From Heterobilharzia americana (lineage: Eukaryota; Platyhelminthes; Trematoda; Strigeidida; Schistosomatidae): DNA of 64,000 nt. The DNA is taken from NCBI GenBank assembly GCA_944470555.2, contig OX104128.1:41461920-41525919 (forward strand), written 5' to 3'. A program made the translations under genes and the position numbers. The notes beneath the pieces are model-generated. The model had not been told where the DNA came from and searched no databases. It was given only the letters and a program-made list of their open reading frames with translations. Of this stretch, positions 46,991 through 57,440 are shown piece by piece (the stretch's first letter is position 1; each line of letters begins with the position of its first letter).

Positions 46991-48299
46991 ATTATTATTT
47001 TTATTACCATCATCTTGATATCAACTATTTGTATGCTTCATTTCCTTGTTACCACAGCTTAAAGAATTCACCATGATTAGTTTAATGTTTTATATGTGAG
47101 AAAATTTATGTATATTAGAGTTAAGCCTGATGAGAGTTAATTGAAAACAATATTGTTCGCTTATATGTCTTCTTCTAATTTTGTTAATGGAAATTTTTTA
47201 GCATTCACAATGGTTATCAGTACATGAGATAAGGTAAAGTTAGGAAATCAGTAGTCTTAATTTGTACATCAAAATCATCAATAATCCATATGAAAAGTAA
47301 GAGAATTAACTGTGCACAGATAAAGAGGAAAAAATTATTGTTAGATAACAATAGATGAGTATGTAAATAAAATGAAACAGGATTAGATTATAGTCACCAA
47401 AGCATTTAGAGATTAACTACACTGTCCATGTGTATATGGAGGTCAGGTTGAAATGGCTTCCACAAAGAGTAGTAATCCAAATATTTCCTGTACGTTTACT
47501 ACTTTAAAAGCACTTAGGGTTTCAACCTGATGTCCTGTGTCTATAAAGTGTCAAGCAATTGTACTGGTTAGAATTCTACTTCTCTTTGAGCACAGATCCT
47601 TGATGATTTTGCTCAGTGAATCGAATGGATACCGATTTCTGAGTCCTTTCAATGTACTTGCATTGTCTATGTACAACTAATTCTCTTACATGTTACTAAC
47701 TTTGTTGTACATCTTAAAATTTACTCATTTTGGAGTGACTCGTGCTTTAATAACCAGTGTACGTTTATACTGTATGCGACTGAGAAGTATTTATGAAATA
47801 AAATGATGATATCTTTTTTATTCTGAAAATTTTATTCTTCTTGCTTCATCCAAAGATATCAGTTTGAAAATACCTCTAAAAATAGTATTACTTTTGTAGT
47901 ATTCAAGGTTTTCTGGAAGTTACATTTACTCTAATTCATTTTGCACTCGATTAACTGATGTTCTATTGTGTTAGCTCAATTTTTTTTTAATAATCATTAC
48001 TTAAAATAGGTCATGAAGTAAAACTCAAAGGTAACCCGATAGTCTGTTTATCGGTTAGTATTGTCTGATTTCGTCTAATTTAATTTAAAGACATAACTTT
48101 TCAATTCATTCTGAAAATAATGCATTCCACGGTTAGATATTCATTTGCTTTAAATCAGAAATGTTTTGTTATTACTCATTGAAATATAATTTAAAGATTA
48201 CTGCTTTTATGTCATTGTCATCTATGTGAAGATTATTATCCAACATTAAATAAAATACTTCTGAAAATCATCAATAATTTAAGAATTGTACCTGTATGA
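46991..48299. other. Unassigned stretch
   Basis: No gene or matched repeat in 1.3 kb of AT-rich sequence. Confidence 0.5.
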
Positions 48300-49244
48300 C
48301 AGGCTTTCACTAATCTGAAATCAGTGTGTGCGACATTTAACATAAATGTCGCAAAATCTCAAAAATCTACAGGCAAAAAATCAACAAGTTGGTAGAAAAG
48401 GCAGGGTGGCCAAACTCGAAGATCTACAAGCAAAACCTACAAGTTGGTAGGAGAGACAGGGTGGCCAAGGAAGACGGGACTTCAAGTGAACATAGAGGAA
48501 ACAGAGGTGATGAAGATACCCAACCAACAACAACATCAACAATAAGCACCAATCACCATCAGCGGGAGAAACCTAAAGGAAGTAGTCTCTCTCAGCTACC
48601 TGGGCAGCATCGTTTCCACTACAGGTTGTGGAGGCGGCACAGAGGAGGATATCAAAGCAGCCAGGATAGGAAAGACAGCAATCTGAAATCAGTGCGGAGA
48701 TAAACTGCACTCAGCATAAAGTGTGAACAACATCCGGATTTTCAACACTAATGTCAGTCACGTCAGTGCTTCTATATGGTTCAGGAACTTGGCGCGTCAT
48801 GGAAAGCATTTACAACAGACTACATACATTCATCAACAGGTGCTTCCTACGCTCACTCGATGCTGACACTGAAAATCAGATGTCCAGAATAATCAGAATA
48901 AGCAAGGGGGAACTCTGGCTGGCTAGCAACGAACCAACCAAGAACCCATCACTTAACAGATATGGAGAAGAAAGTTGAGATGGGTTGGATTGGACATACA
49001 CTGAGAAGATGGTTTGGGGACATCATGCACCAGGCCAGATCCTCAAGTTGAACCCGCATGGGAAACGAAAAGCTGGGTGTCCGATGCGAGGGTGACATGG
49101 AGGAGATCATGTGAGGAAGAAATGAAAGCTAGTGGGCAATGGTGGAGCCAAGTTGAGAAGACTGAAGAGAACAGAGTGAAATGGAGGTGTGTTATTGATG
49201 CCCTATGTTCCACTTGGAACCAATGGGAAAAATAATAATGATAA
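48300..49244 (+). mobile_element. RTE-like element, 5'-truncated copy 5
   Basis: It begins within the reverse transcriptase end and shows, over several frames, GTSSEHRGNRGDED, NGRNLKEVVS-like sequence near 48560, SVTSVLLYGSGTWRVMESIY, NRLHTFINRCFLRSLDAD and RIIRISKGELWLA. The 3' part follows the copy at 36150 to an AAT tail at 49230-49244. Bases 48375-48410 and 48433-48468 are a short internal duplication. Confidence 0.8.
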
Positions 49245-49519
49245 TACCTGTATGGAATGATGGTCAAATGTTTACCTGAACAGCTTATCGGTAGTGTTTC
49301 TGACTTCATAATTGATTGGTATAAGTTAGAGTCACCCTCAGTTGTTGATAAATCTTGCAGTTAAGTTTTAACGGAGGCGTATATATGTCTTACAAAGTTT
49401 AGAATACGATTTCGCTTTTCTGTCTCTTTGACACATTTGATACCTTTGAAAGCTAAAACTTAATTGGTTGAGGGATTAAAGTGTGCTGTTCTTCTCTAAT
49501 CAATGGATGAATGCACTTT

Positions 49520-49745
49520 ATACTGAGTCATTATTAAAGGTGATGTGAAAATGTGGCCTAACAGCCCCATACTTTACTAAATGAGCTAAGAGATATATAC
49601 CAGAAACCAAGTGGTCGCTGGTTCGAATCCTGCTATGATGCAAACTTTCATTTCACTTTCAATCATCACCCAGTATCAATACAAGTCTGCCAAACCACGT
49701 CTAACTCAGATAGTTAAACTGAGAGTGCTTTTTATTCAGAAAACT
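49520..49745 (+). mobile_element. SINE family D
   Basis: A partial head (ACTAAATGAGCTAAGAGATA), box B GTCGCTGGTTCGAATCCTGC, then the tail TTTCATTTCACTTTCAATCA and ACCCAGTATCAATACAAG. A reversed tail fragment at 49520-49560 shows it was once a head-to-head pair. Confidence 0.65.
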
Positions 49746-51182
49746 TTCTAGCTTCGAATGCTTTACTGCTGGGTGAAGTTAACTTTCTCTCCTAAATTAT
49801 GCTGATCGATTATAAATTGATAGATTGTAACAAAACAGGCTACTCACTGAATGTTAACATTCACTTAAACAGCAGATTAATGTCGGTTAATGAATACTGT
49901 CTTCAGACTAATTATTGTTCAGTTGACGCAAGTCCAGTCACCTTACAAAAACTGAAATGAGTTTTTTCAACAAGTCACCTAGATGACAACTGACCTGTTA
50001 CGGTTTACTGGACACCTGTATATCTTTATGTAGGCGTAATTAGAATGTGTTCATGGGATATCGTATGAAATACTACTAAGTGGTAAGAATAGCCACTGAA
50101 GACTGTATCAGAGTAATGACAAACGTTTCTTTTGGAAGATTTATATGCTTGAAATCCATGCTAGTTCACATTGTTGTACCACTGAAATTGTATTCTGACT
50201 AGGAGTTGCTGAGATTACTGAATGCCAAAGAAATAACTATTCACTTCTATGCAGTAACGTGAACTGTTAGATTTTCACGCAAATTAAATGAAACTTTGTT
50301 TAGACATTTTTACAAAAGGTTATTCGTTCTAGTGGGGGGGGGGGATTACACTTTAACTGGTTATTCGGGTTTCATGTATTAGTGCCCCCTGTTTCCTAGT
50401 ATACATCATGGCTTCTGGAAGAGAACACCTCAGATATACACCATTCGAAGGTTATGAAAGGCGTATATTGCTGAGGTATGACTGAGTAATGAAGAGACAG
50501 AGTGAATCTTTATATTCATAGTGTTATCTTAGGCTGGAAAATGTCAAGCACAGTGAAACTAAGCGCAAATCATTTTTGTTTATCGTCCTCTAGCTTCTCT
50601 TTAACTTTCGGTAATCTACCGATTAAAGTGCCAATTAAGGTCAATATATCATTATGTTCAATGTTATTGATGGTAATCAGTAACAACAGACATCACATGA
50701 CATTTCATTTCAGTTGTATTAAACGTTACTCAATATGTTTTCGAAAACAAGATCACCTTTTTAGCCTTCCTTTGTTCTTCATCGGTTTTCAAAACTGAAT
50801 AAACTCACTGCTTTTTTGAAAACAAATGCTCGCAACAGCTGCTACTGATGGCATGGATATACACTAATCATCGCTGGTTTGTGATTGGTTGTCTGAATAT
50901 TTTTATTCTATTTCTGATTGGTCATTTCAAATTTTTTCGCTTCTTCGCACAATTGACAATCTTCGTTCTGATCACCTGATCTTAAATGGTTATGTACCAT
51001 TTTTTTCATATTGCAGGACATACATGATGAGTTTAGGCAGGGTGTCTGAAAAATTCTGCATTTCTTCTTGTCCGCTTTAAGGAAGCATATCTCACAAGTT
51101 GTTGGTGTGCATATCGAAAATGCTTTCTAAGTTTACCATGTATTCTGATGGCCTAAAAATAATTTTCACAAATAGAAATCTA
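49746..51182. other. Unassigned stretch
   Basis: A run of 11 G lies at 50334-50344. A 98-codon frame at 50502-50798 has no ATG start and no recognisable similarity. Confidence 0.45.
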
Positions 51183-51375
51183 TACTCAGTGATGATTGAA
51201 GGTAACATGAAAATTTGAACCACGGCAGGATTCGAACCAGAGGCCGCTGGGTTTTCGGCCTGAGGCTGTAGCTCACTTGGTAAAGCATCGGGCTGGGAAC
51301 TCAGTGGTTGCTGATTCAAATCCTCCTTCATCCCATACAGCTTAACGTTACTTGCACTATCTGCAAAATTGAAGT
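51183..51375. mobile_element. SINE family D pair, compact
   Basis: The minus half has GCGGCCTCTGGTTCGAATCC-like box B in reverse; the plus half has GGCTGTAGCTCACTTGGTAA, AGCATCGGGCTGGGAACTCA and box B TGATTCAAATCCTC. The two heads abut with almost no spacer and the usual tail is replaced. Confidence 0.6.
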
Positions 51376-53484
51376 AAAAATTATTCATTAATAAGTATTT
51401 AGTTCCGTTTGAATAAAGTTATGTGAAACCAAGAAAAATTCTGGTGTGATACAGTGAGGTTTAACGTAAAGTGTAGGCTAGGGGTAGTATGAACACCAAA
51501 AACTGCATTTTTGTACACTGTACTGGGTGATTCCTACTTTATGAAATACTTATTCTACGGGATCGTAGGATATAATTTCGAAAACTTATCAATTTACTTT
51601 TCGCAAAGGATAATGAAATAATGACGAAAGAACTGCAGTGTGAATTAGATGTAGTTACTCAAGGCTACATATAGGACTTAAGAGACAGTATACGCAGACG
51701 GAAGAACAGAAATTATTTTCCTTAACAGCAGTATGAGTAGCTCAAGTATTCACATATTCTTCTTGAAAAAAGTGTATGCAGCTTTGGAGGTTCGTTAACA
51801 TCACCAACCTAACTGTTAGCATGAATAATATAAACCTTTTTATTGCATTTATCACTGATACTGGTATCAACATTACTGTTATGCATAGTTAATTGCTATA
51901 TAAGTAAGTTTCAATTTACTTCCAGCATGTTTAGAAAATCAAAATACTCTGGGATTGTATTAAAACTAACTTATATAATGATGAAACCTGATTTGGCGCT
52001 TAGCTCCTTTCAGAACAACCGTAACAACTATGACCTGGATGTTTATAGCAGTTACTTACTGTTTAATATATCATCTAGTCTGTCTTTAGAGAAGACTTCC
52101 AAACTTTCATTTGCGTAAAGTATGACATTTTAGAAATTGTTTACACTACTTGATACGTCTTGGTGTCTTTCGGTATCTGTGAAGTAGACTTAAGAATCTT
52201 CTTTCAACAGGGGGAATTGTATTTGATAAGAATTTAAGGGTAATAGACCTGAGATTATGAAGTTCAAGGACTTGTGCGGTGAATTACGAATGATTCCTCT
52301 AGAAGCGTGCACAATTTTGAGAAACCACAAAATATACTAGAGCATTTATGGAGAATAAGTTAAAATCTGAAAGGAATGCAGACTAACTTGAACAGTTTCC
52401 CCACTTTTCCACGGAGGTTCTGTATAACTTTCCGCAAGAATCTCATCTTGTCTATCACAAATTTCCTTCCCATATTGAACTATTGAATTCGCATTGCCTA
52501 TATGAAATGAGTACATTGTATAGACATCAGCAGGGTAGGCTTTTTCATAGCCGCGCTTTTTATCGATACTTATTCAATATGAACAAGAAACTTACGTTAG
52601 TAATGAAATACAACTAGTCTAGTAACATAAAAGGAGCATAAAACGTCCCAGCTGAGATAACATTTTCACTGAATACCCTCTCCGTCTACACCACCGTTTC
52701 CCTATAACCTCTATACACTAGTGTGGGTGTAATTGTTTGTTAAGCATGCAAATTTTCATATTACTTACGAGATACAATCTTCTTAAACATCATTCAATAT
52801 ACACTATGACTTGGAAAGGGCAATAACTTACGCAAACATTCTCGACTAAACAGCCATCTCATTGTGCACCACAATTCGATAGCCACAGATGGCTTATAAG
52901 GAAGTTTCCTTTTAAGGCCAAAGCGTTGTATACTAGTGAAACTTTCAGTCCTTTTAGAGCCATTGAGATAACTTTTACGTTTACATACAATGCATACTCC
53001 ATTGAGGTGAATAAACAAGATAATATACCCAATGGAGGAAGAACTTTCTTAAAAGTGGTAAAATTGACCAATAGATATAAGGTAGAAAAAGACGCGAAAA
53101 ATATGATCAAAGTTCCTCGTAAGATAAATTTTTGAACTTTCAAGCATAAAACGTTTACTTTTGATGACGTAACATTCTCAACAAGTTTGCCTCTATTTTC
53201 ACAGGGTTTCAAATAATTAATAGATGAAAGGATTATCAATTACAATTCGATTGGGATTACAACAGATTCATACAGATAGTGTCACATTTCAGGTTATTTG
53301 AGTCATTGTATAACTTGATTATATGAAACCCGTCTTTGTATATGTCCACGGAACACCAGGAGAATGTTTGAAATATTTCTGCTGGGACAGAGTTTAGGTC
53401 TCATGATTATTATTGCAACAACTCCAACGGTTTGTAGGAAGCGAATTTCTACTGCTTATTGAGGCATTTCAAACTAATACAGAT
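51376..53484. other. Unassigned stretch
   Basis: Overlapping frames of 126 codons (53239-52859, minus) and 69 codons (52926-53135, plus) cannot be resolved into a gene. A hydrophobic frame at 51843-52118 starts at TTG and has an in-frame stop just upstream. Confidence 0.4.
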
Positions 53485-53760
53485 GTTAGTTGAATGGAGG
53501 CAATCGGCAGGAAATCCTGAACGTGGACTGTCGAGGTTGCAGGTACACCTTGCTGACGAGTGCCAAAAGGCTCGAAACGTAGGTTCAGTAAGGCTTCCTA
53601 CGGATTACCTCCATCCAACTAATATCTATCTCAGTGCACTGCGATAGTGAGTCTCCCAGCCTAGTGGCCATGTTTCAGTATGGTAGATAGAATTCGTTCA
53701 GTAATTGGGACTAGACAACACGAAGTCGATGACGCCTCAGTGACCAATCAGTAACTCACA
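53485..53760 (+). mobile_element. SINE family C, head lost, core preserved
   Basis: It begins at GGACTGTCGAGGTTGCAGGT and has the cleanest family C core, CTGACGA at 53553-53559, then TGCCAAAAGGC and GAAA at 53574-53577. It continues through CCTCCATCCAACTAA to the tail AATAGAATTCGTTCAGTAAT. Confidence 0.7.
53551..53592 (+). ncRNA. Hammerhead-like core (family C), stem I unproven
   Basis: CTGACGA, a stem II of GTGCC with GGCTC (one mismatch) around an AAAA loop, and GAAA are in order. I could not find a stem I that satisfies the hammerhead geometry around any NUH triplet, so this is either a degenerate relic or chance resemblance. Confidence 0.4.
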
Positions 53761-54451
53761 TATATGTATCACAGTTTTTTTGAATATCTGAATAGTTGTA
53801 TACACCAATAATGTATATCCAGTGTCAATCATCATGATAAAACAGCGTCTTACAAATTTTTACTATTTTTGTGTATCAATGGTAAAATAAAGCGAAATTC
53901 TTAATTGAAGCTACTATACACACTTTGTTGTTTTCAAAGAATAGGTTAGTGTTACATCCAGCATTGTTCTAACCTTTTAATCTATTCCTGATCAAATTCC
54001 TTTATCATTATTTTCTGATATACTAAAGGAGTTTATTCTTGTCAAATGTAATATACAACCGGAAAGCTGAGAAATCATGAGTTTCACTTACAGATGAATA
54101 AATGTTAACCTGCATAAGTACATAGTTGCCATTTCTATTGTTTGAAAGGAATCAAAACAGTTGTTTGATCGATAACTAATACACTCAAATTGTTTTTGAA
54201 GCAAATAAACAATGTTTAATGAACCAATCGTTGACTACATCTAGGTATATTATTATTATGAGCGTTATTTGGATAAAATGGTCAGTTGAGATAGCCTTTC
54301 TCTGATGTACTGCCTTCGAAGAAACACACCATTGTAGTATACTACATGAAGTGACTGAGAAAATAAACGATTATCAATCATATTTTCTATCAAATTATTA
54401 GGCTGAAGATGAAATAAAAGCCTTCATTATGTAAATATGGAAAGCTCCCAG
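53761..54451. other. Unassigned stretch
   Basis: No repeat matched. A weak splice acceptor (ending TTATTAG at 54401) and a possible donor GTAAAT at 54431 flank about 29 bases. Confidence 0.4.
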
Positions 54452-54642
54452 TACAACAACTAATGACTGATCACTGGAAAACTGCACTCGCTTTACTGAA
54501 ATCCACAAAAAGATCACAATATGAATCCCAAGAAAAATCTCAACGACTAAATGTTGAAAAACGAGTTATTTTACATTATCAGTTACCACCAGATTTAGTT
54601 GACGCAGAAAAATCTTCTTCTACACCTTTGAAGACTGACTAG
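54452..54642 (+). CDS. Candidate terminal exon, unknown protein
   Basis: The open frame follows a CCCAG acceptor-like sequence at 54447-54451 and reads QQLMTDHWKTALALLKSTKR, SQYESQEKSQRLNVEKRVIL, HYQLPPDLVDAEKSSS and TPLKTD before TAG at 54640-54642. If the ATG at 54463 is the start it is 59 residues. It is rich in K, Q, E and S and would form a helical, soluble segment. A polyadenylation signal AATAAA follows at about 54724-54729 and a GT-rich TTGGTTGTGTT comes right after. The pyrimidine tract before the acceptor is weak. I do not recognise the protein. Confidence 0.4.
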
Positions 54643-54723
54643 GATTGAACACAACATAATGAAATGTCTTTAGAATCATGCTCAACCCTGGTTAAGGACA
54701 AATATTAGATCTACAGTTAGCAA

Positions 54724-54745
54724 ATAAAGCAGTTGGTTGTGTTAT
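54724..54745 (+). terminator. Possible polyadenylation signal
   Basis: AATAAA lies about 80 bases after the TAG of the candidate exon, followed within 10 bases by GTTGGTTGTGTTATA. The pairing of hexamer and GT-rich element is the standard layout. It is only meaningful if the exon is real. Confidence 0.4.
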
Positions 54746-54772
54746 ATTCTCTGAGCTTCAGTATAAAATTAA

Positions 54773-54860
54773 TGTTGATGAGATTGTCTATGAAAGCTTC
54801 ACGATTAAACTATTCAGCTCAGAGAACATGATACAACCAAGATCATCCACCTAAGGCACA
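54773..54860 (+). mobile_element. Penelope-like element, extreme 3' fragment
   Basis: GATGAGATTGTCTATGAAAG and CACGATTAAACTATTCAGCT match the 3' end of the copies at 46590 and 900. About 90 bases remain. Confidence 0.55.
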
Positions 54861-54884
54861 AATGTTCTTCACCAATAACACGGC

Positions 54885-55040
54885 CTGCGGCCGACTGCCT
54901 CAGACCAAGTAACATCTATTAGTGTGCACCATGACGCTGAGTGTCCTAGATGAGTGGCCAAATTAAAAAAATGAATTCGGTCAGCACCCAGGACTAGACA
55001 ACATGAAGCTGGTTGGTCCCCCGTGACCATTCAGTGTACA
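54885..55040 (+). mobile_element. SINE family C, tail only
   Basis: It begins GGCCGACTGCCTCAGACCAA and continues to GAATTCGGTCAGCACCCAGG and ACATGAAGCTGGTTGG. The head and core are missing. Confidence 0.6.
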
Positions 55041-55134
55041 TACATTAACCATTACTTCAATCAGTAGGAGCCAATAATCACAGATAAAGTATAATATCGA
55101 CAAGTAAACATTCGACTTAGATTGGTGACCAGCT

Positions 55135-55620
55135 TCAGAAGTCCCGTGCCACAAAGAAATAGCTGTTCAGTGCTTTCAAGTTTTCAGTGTTTCTCCAACT
55201 GATGTAAGTTAGTGATAAATACCAGCTTGAAATCAATAAATCCCCACATACCTCCAAGGTGAGTTACTGTCGAGTGCCCATAAGCGACTCGCTTCGAGAT
55301 GAAATTTTCTAAGTTCTAGTGACTGGTGGGGAGAACCAGTTTGAACGCGAAGAACAACACCCAGTGACAGCACTGGATGAAAATTTTGCTACATCGTGAA
55401 TTGATAGAAACAGGAGAATGTAGACTCGGTGACTCAGTGGCAACGTGCTCATCTCGAAACCTAAAAGTTTTAGCTTCAGTGTCTGGTGGGGTCATGGGTG
55501 CCCACAATTTTGAAGTTTCACACAAGGACAAAACAATCACCCAGTCCTCTCATGCTTTCATTGGTTCTCTCCAGCTGATATCAGACTGTTGTAAATGCCA
55601 ACTTGAAATCAACAAAATCC
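55135..55620 (+). mobile_element. SINE family B, two units in tandem
   Basis: Unit 1 shows the hammerhead end (AGCTGTTCAGTGC at 55161-55173) and a tail to 55250. The spacer (GCGACTCGCTTCGAGATGA) follows. Unit 2 has a head CGGTGACTCAGTGGCAAC, CATGGGTGCCCAC and its hammerhead end near 55542, then CCAGCTGATATCAGACTG. Equivalent points are 374 bases apart. Both cores are degenerate. Confidence 0.65.
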
Positions 55621-56072
55621 CAGCAAACGTCTAAATTAATGAAAAATGGTCAAGCAAAACAAGAAATTAAGAACATATTTGGAGAAAAGTCGTTTTACCA
55701 ATAAAAGGTACAAATACAAAGTTGTGATGCATAAGAAGGACGTTTTGTGCTTAGTAATTTGACACGAACTTTTGAGTGTACTGAATCAGAAGGCAGTCAC
55801 ATGTGCAGCATGTTTACAGACTTGGACTACACAATAGACGAAGTGAAACAAGATCCGTGGTGATTGAAAAATTGGGTTTCTGTCATTTCATATTCCTCTC
55901 TTGTTCTCTATAGAGCCAGTTTATCAGTAAAGGGTATTTCAATAGCCGATGCTACACTTCTCCTAACTGTAAAAAATGACGATATAATAGTGTTTATAAA
56001 ATGACATTTGGGCGCTAACCCGTTTCACTTGCTTGTTTGTGGTGTCAAACGACGTCTGTTTCTGATCTGCCC
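55621..56072. other. Unassigned stretch
   Basis: No gene or matched repeat. Confidence 0.5.
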
Positions 56073-56196
56073 AAAACGTGACCCTAATAACCAATAAGAT
56101 AACCAGACAGGTTTCGATATTTTATGAAAAACTACCTATCTAATCGAAATAAGGAGACCTGATTGGTTATCCCAACGGCTGCTAAGGTGGCTTCTA
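56073..56196. mobile_element. Short inverted-repeat element (MITE-like), copy 4
   Basis: Diverged ends: GTGACCCTAATAACCAATAA at the left and GATTGGTTATCCCAACGGCT at the right with AAGGTGGCTTCTA. The inner AAATAAGGAGACCTGATTGG block matches copies 1 and 5. Confidence 0.6.
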
Positions 56197-56392
56197 GAGT
56201 TTCGCCTGTTTGATAAATGTCCTTCATGTAGGCAGTTGATATCACCTTTTATGTTGATATTGAATTATAATGCATATCTATTTTACTTTTCTTTTCTAAA
56301 ACCATCATCATCATCACGTGAGTTTTGAATTCCACTTCCTTGGTGAGACTAACTGAGACGATCATAGTTAATCAAACTGATGTTTATAATAC

Positions 56393-56770
56393 AGGGCGAT
56401 GATCAAAAGTGAAATGAAAACCCGGGTTACCGGCATGGAGCTCTGCTAAGTGAGTAACCAGATGCAGCTACTCCCAAGACTTTAATTTCCTCTTCAGTCA
56501 CTGAGGCCTTTGGCTGGCTGACGCTTCAATGAATGCCAACTAGCTATTCATTAACTGTCATCGCACTAGCTGTCCAACCTGGTCTTTCCAGCCCAATCAA
56601 AATCGACTATTCATGACTTCCAGGAAAAACTCTTACTAGTTGAAGTAAAATGGAAACCTGGGTAACGTAACTTAGTGGATATTGAGTCAGGTCATCAAGC
56701 TAGAAGCCACTGGTTTGAATCCTGTTATTTACACTACAACTTTATTCTCAATCTTGCATAATGATTTCTG
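56393..56770. mobile_element. SINE family D head-to-head pair, diverged
   Basis: The left half is a minus-strand tail (AGGGCGATGATCAAAAGTGA) with a degraded head near 56430-56465. The right half has GTAACGTAACTTAGTGGATA and box B CACTGGTTTGAATCCTG. The spacer keeps CTCTTCAGTCACTGAGGC. Confidence 0.6.
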
Positions 56771-57114
56771 ATTCATTATATTTACGCGTGTACTGTAGAT
56801 TTGTGCATTCCAGAATGAATTAATGTCCCTCATAGTTAAGTGCTTTATCAATACAATTAAATATAATGAACCTTCTTGTATAATTTCTAGACATTTAAAA
56901 CTCATGTTCGGACATGTTAACTTCAAAGATTATTGTGACAGAAAAATACACTTGATACCATTTATGATGGGAAATTAATTAAAGAAGTAGAATATTAGGA
57001 TAGCTAAAGTGTCACTCATCATAGTATCTTGGGTATGAAAGGAAAAATAAAGCTAAGAAATCCTCTTACAGTAATGAAGGATTCCACTCATAGCGACTAC
57101 CCATCGCTACTACA
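56771..57114. other. Unassigned stretch
   Basis: No gene or matched repeat. Confidence 0.5.
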
Positions 57115-57440
57115 ACAGGCAGTATCAAGGCCTCCGTGCGGGAGCCCATATACCAATTGAGACCGATCAATTAGATCCAGTCAACGACAGGATAATACAA
57201 GCAACAATATAAAAACTATATCCGTCGCACAAGAAGCTGCTGTCGTGACTGGATGGCCTAGTGGCTAATGCTCTAGAGTTTGAAGCAGTCATTTCCGAGT
57301 TAGAGGCTTAATGGAAACAACATCATCCGCTAGGAGGCAAGCGCATACATCTCACGAGTCCTAAATGGGAAGAAACATGTGTCTTGGATTTCACTGCTAG
57401 CTACCAGTTAGACTGCACTACTCTTTTGCAGTAAAATAAG
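57115..57440 (+). mobile_element. SINE family A with spacer
   Basis: Family A spacer lies in reverse at 57120-57220 (GGCCTCCGTGCGGGAGCCCA). A plus-strand unit follows: A box GGATGGCCTAGTGGCTAATG, a degraded box B, GGAAACAACATCATCCGC, then a degenerate hammerhead (CTCACGAG, AAGAAACATG, TGTCTTGG) and CACTGCTAGCTACC. Confidence 0.6.

Noticed and set aside
50502..50798. 98-codon plus-strand frame with a possible 41-base intron (GTAATC to TTTCAG) and AATAAA just after the stop
   Set aside because: The peptide is low in charged residues, has no ATG start in this frame at the right place and resembles nothing; the signals can occur by chance in AT-rich DNA.
51843..52118. A 91-codon frame that looks like a signal peptide plus secreted protein
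   Set aside because: It begins at TTG with an in-frame stop a few codons upstream and no ATG before residue 29. The donor-like GTAAGT and acceptor-like TTACTTCCAG inside it would define an intron of only 22 bases.
52859..53239. 126-codon minus-strand frame
   Set aside because: It is hydrophobic without a clear domain, and a frame of similar quality exists on the opposite strand; neither could be preferred.
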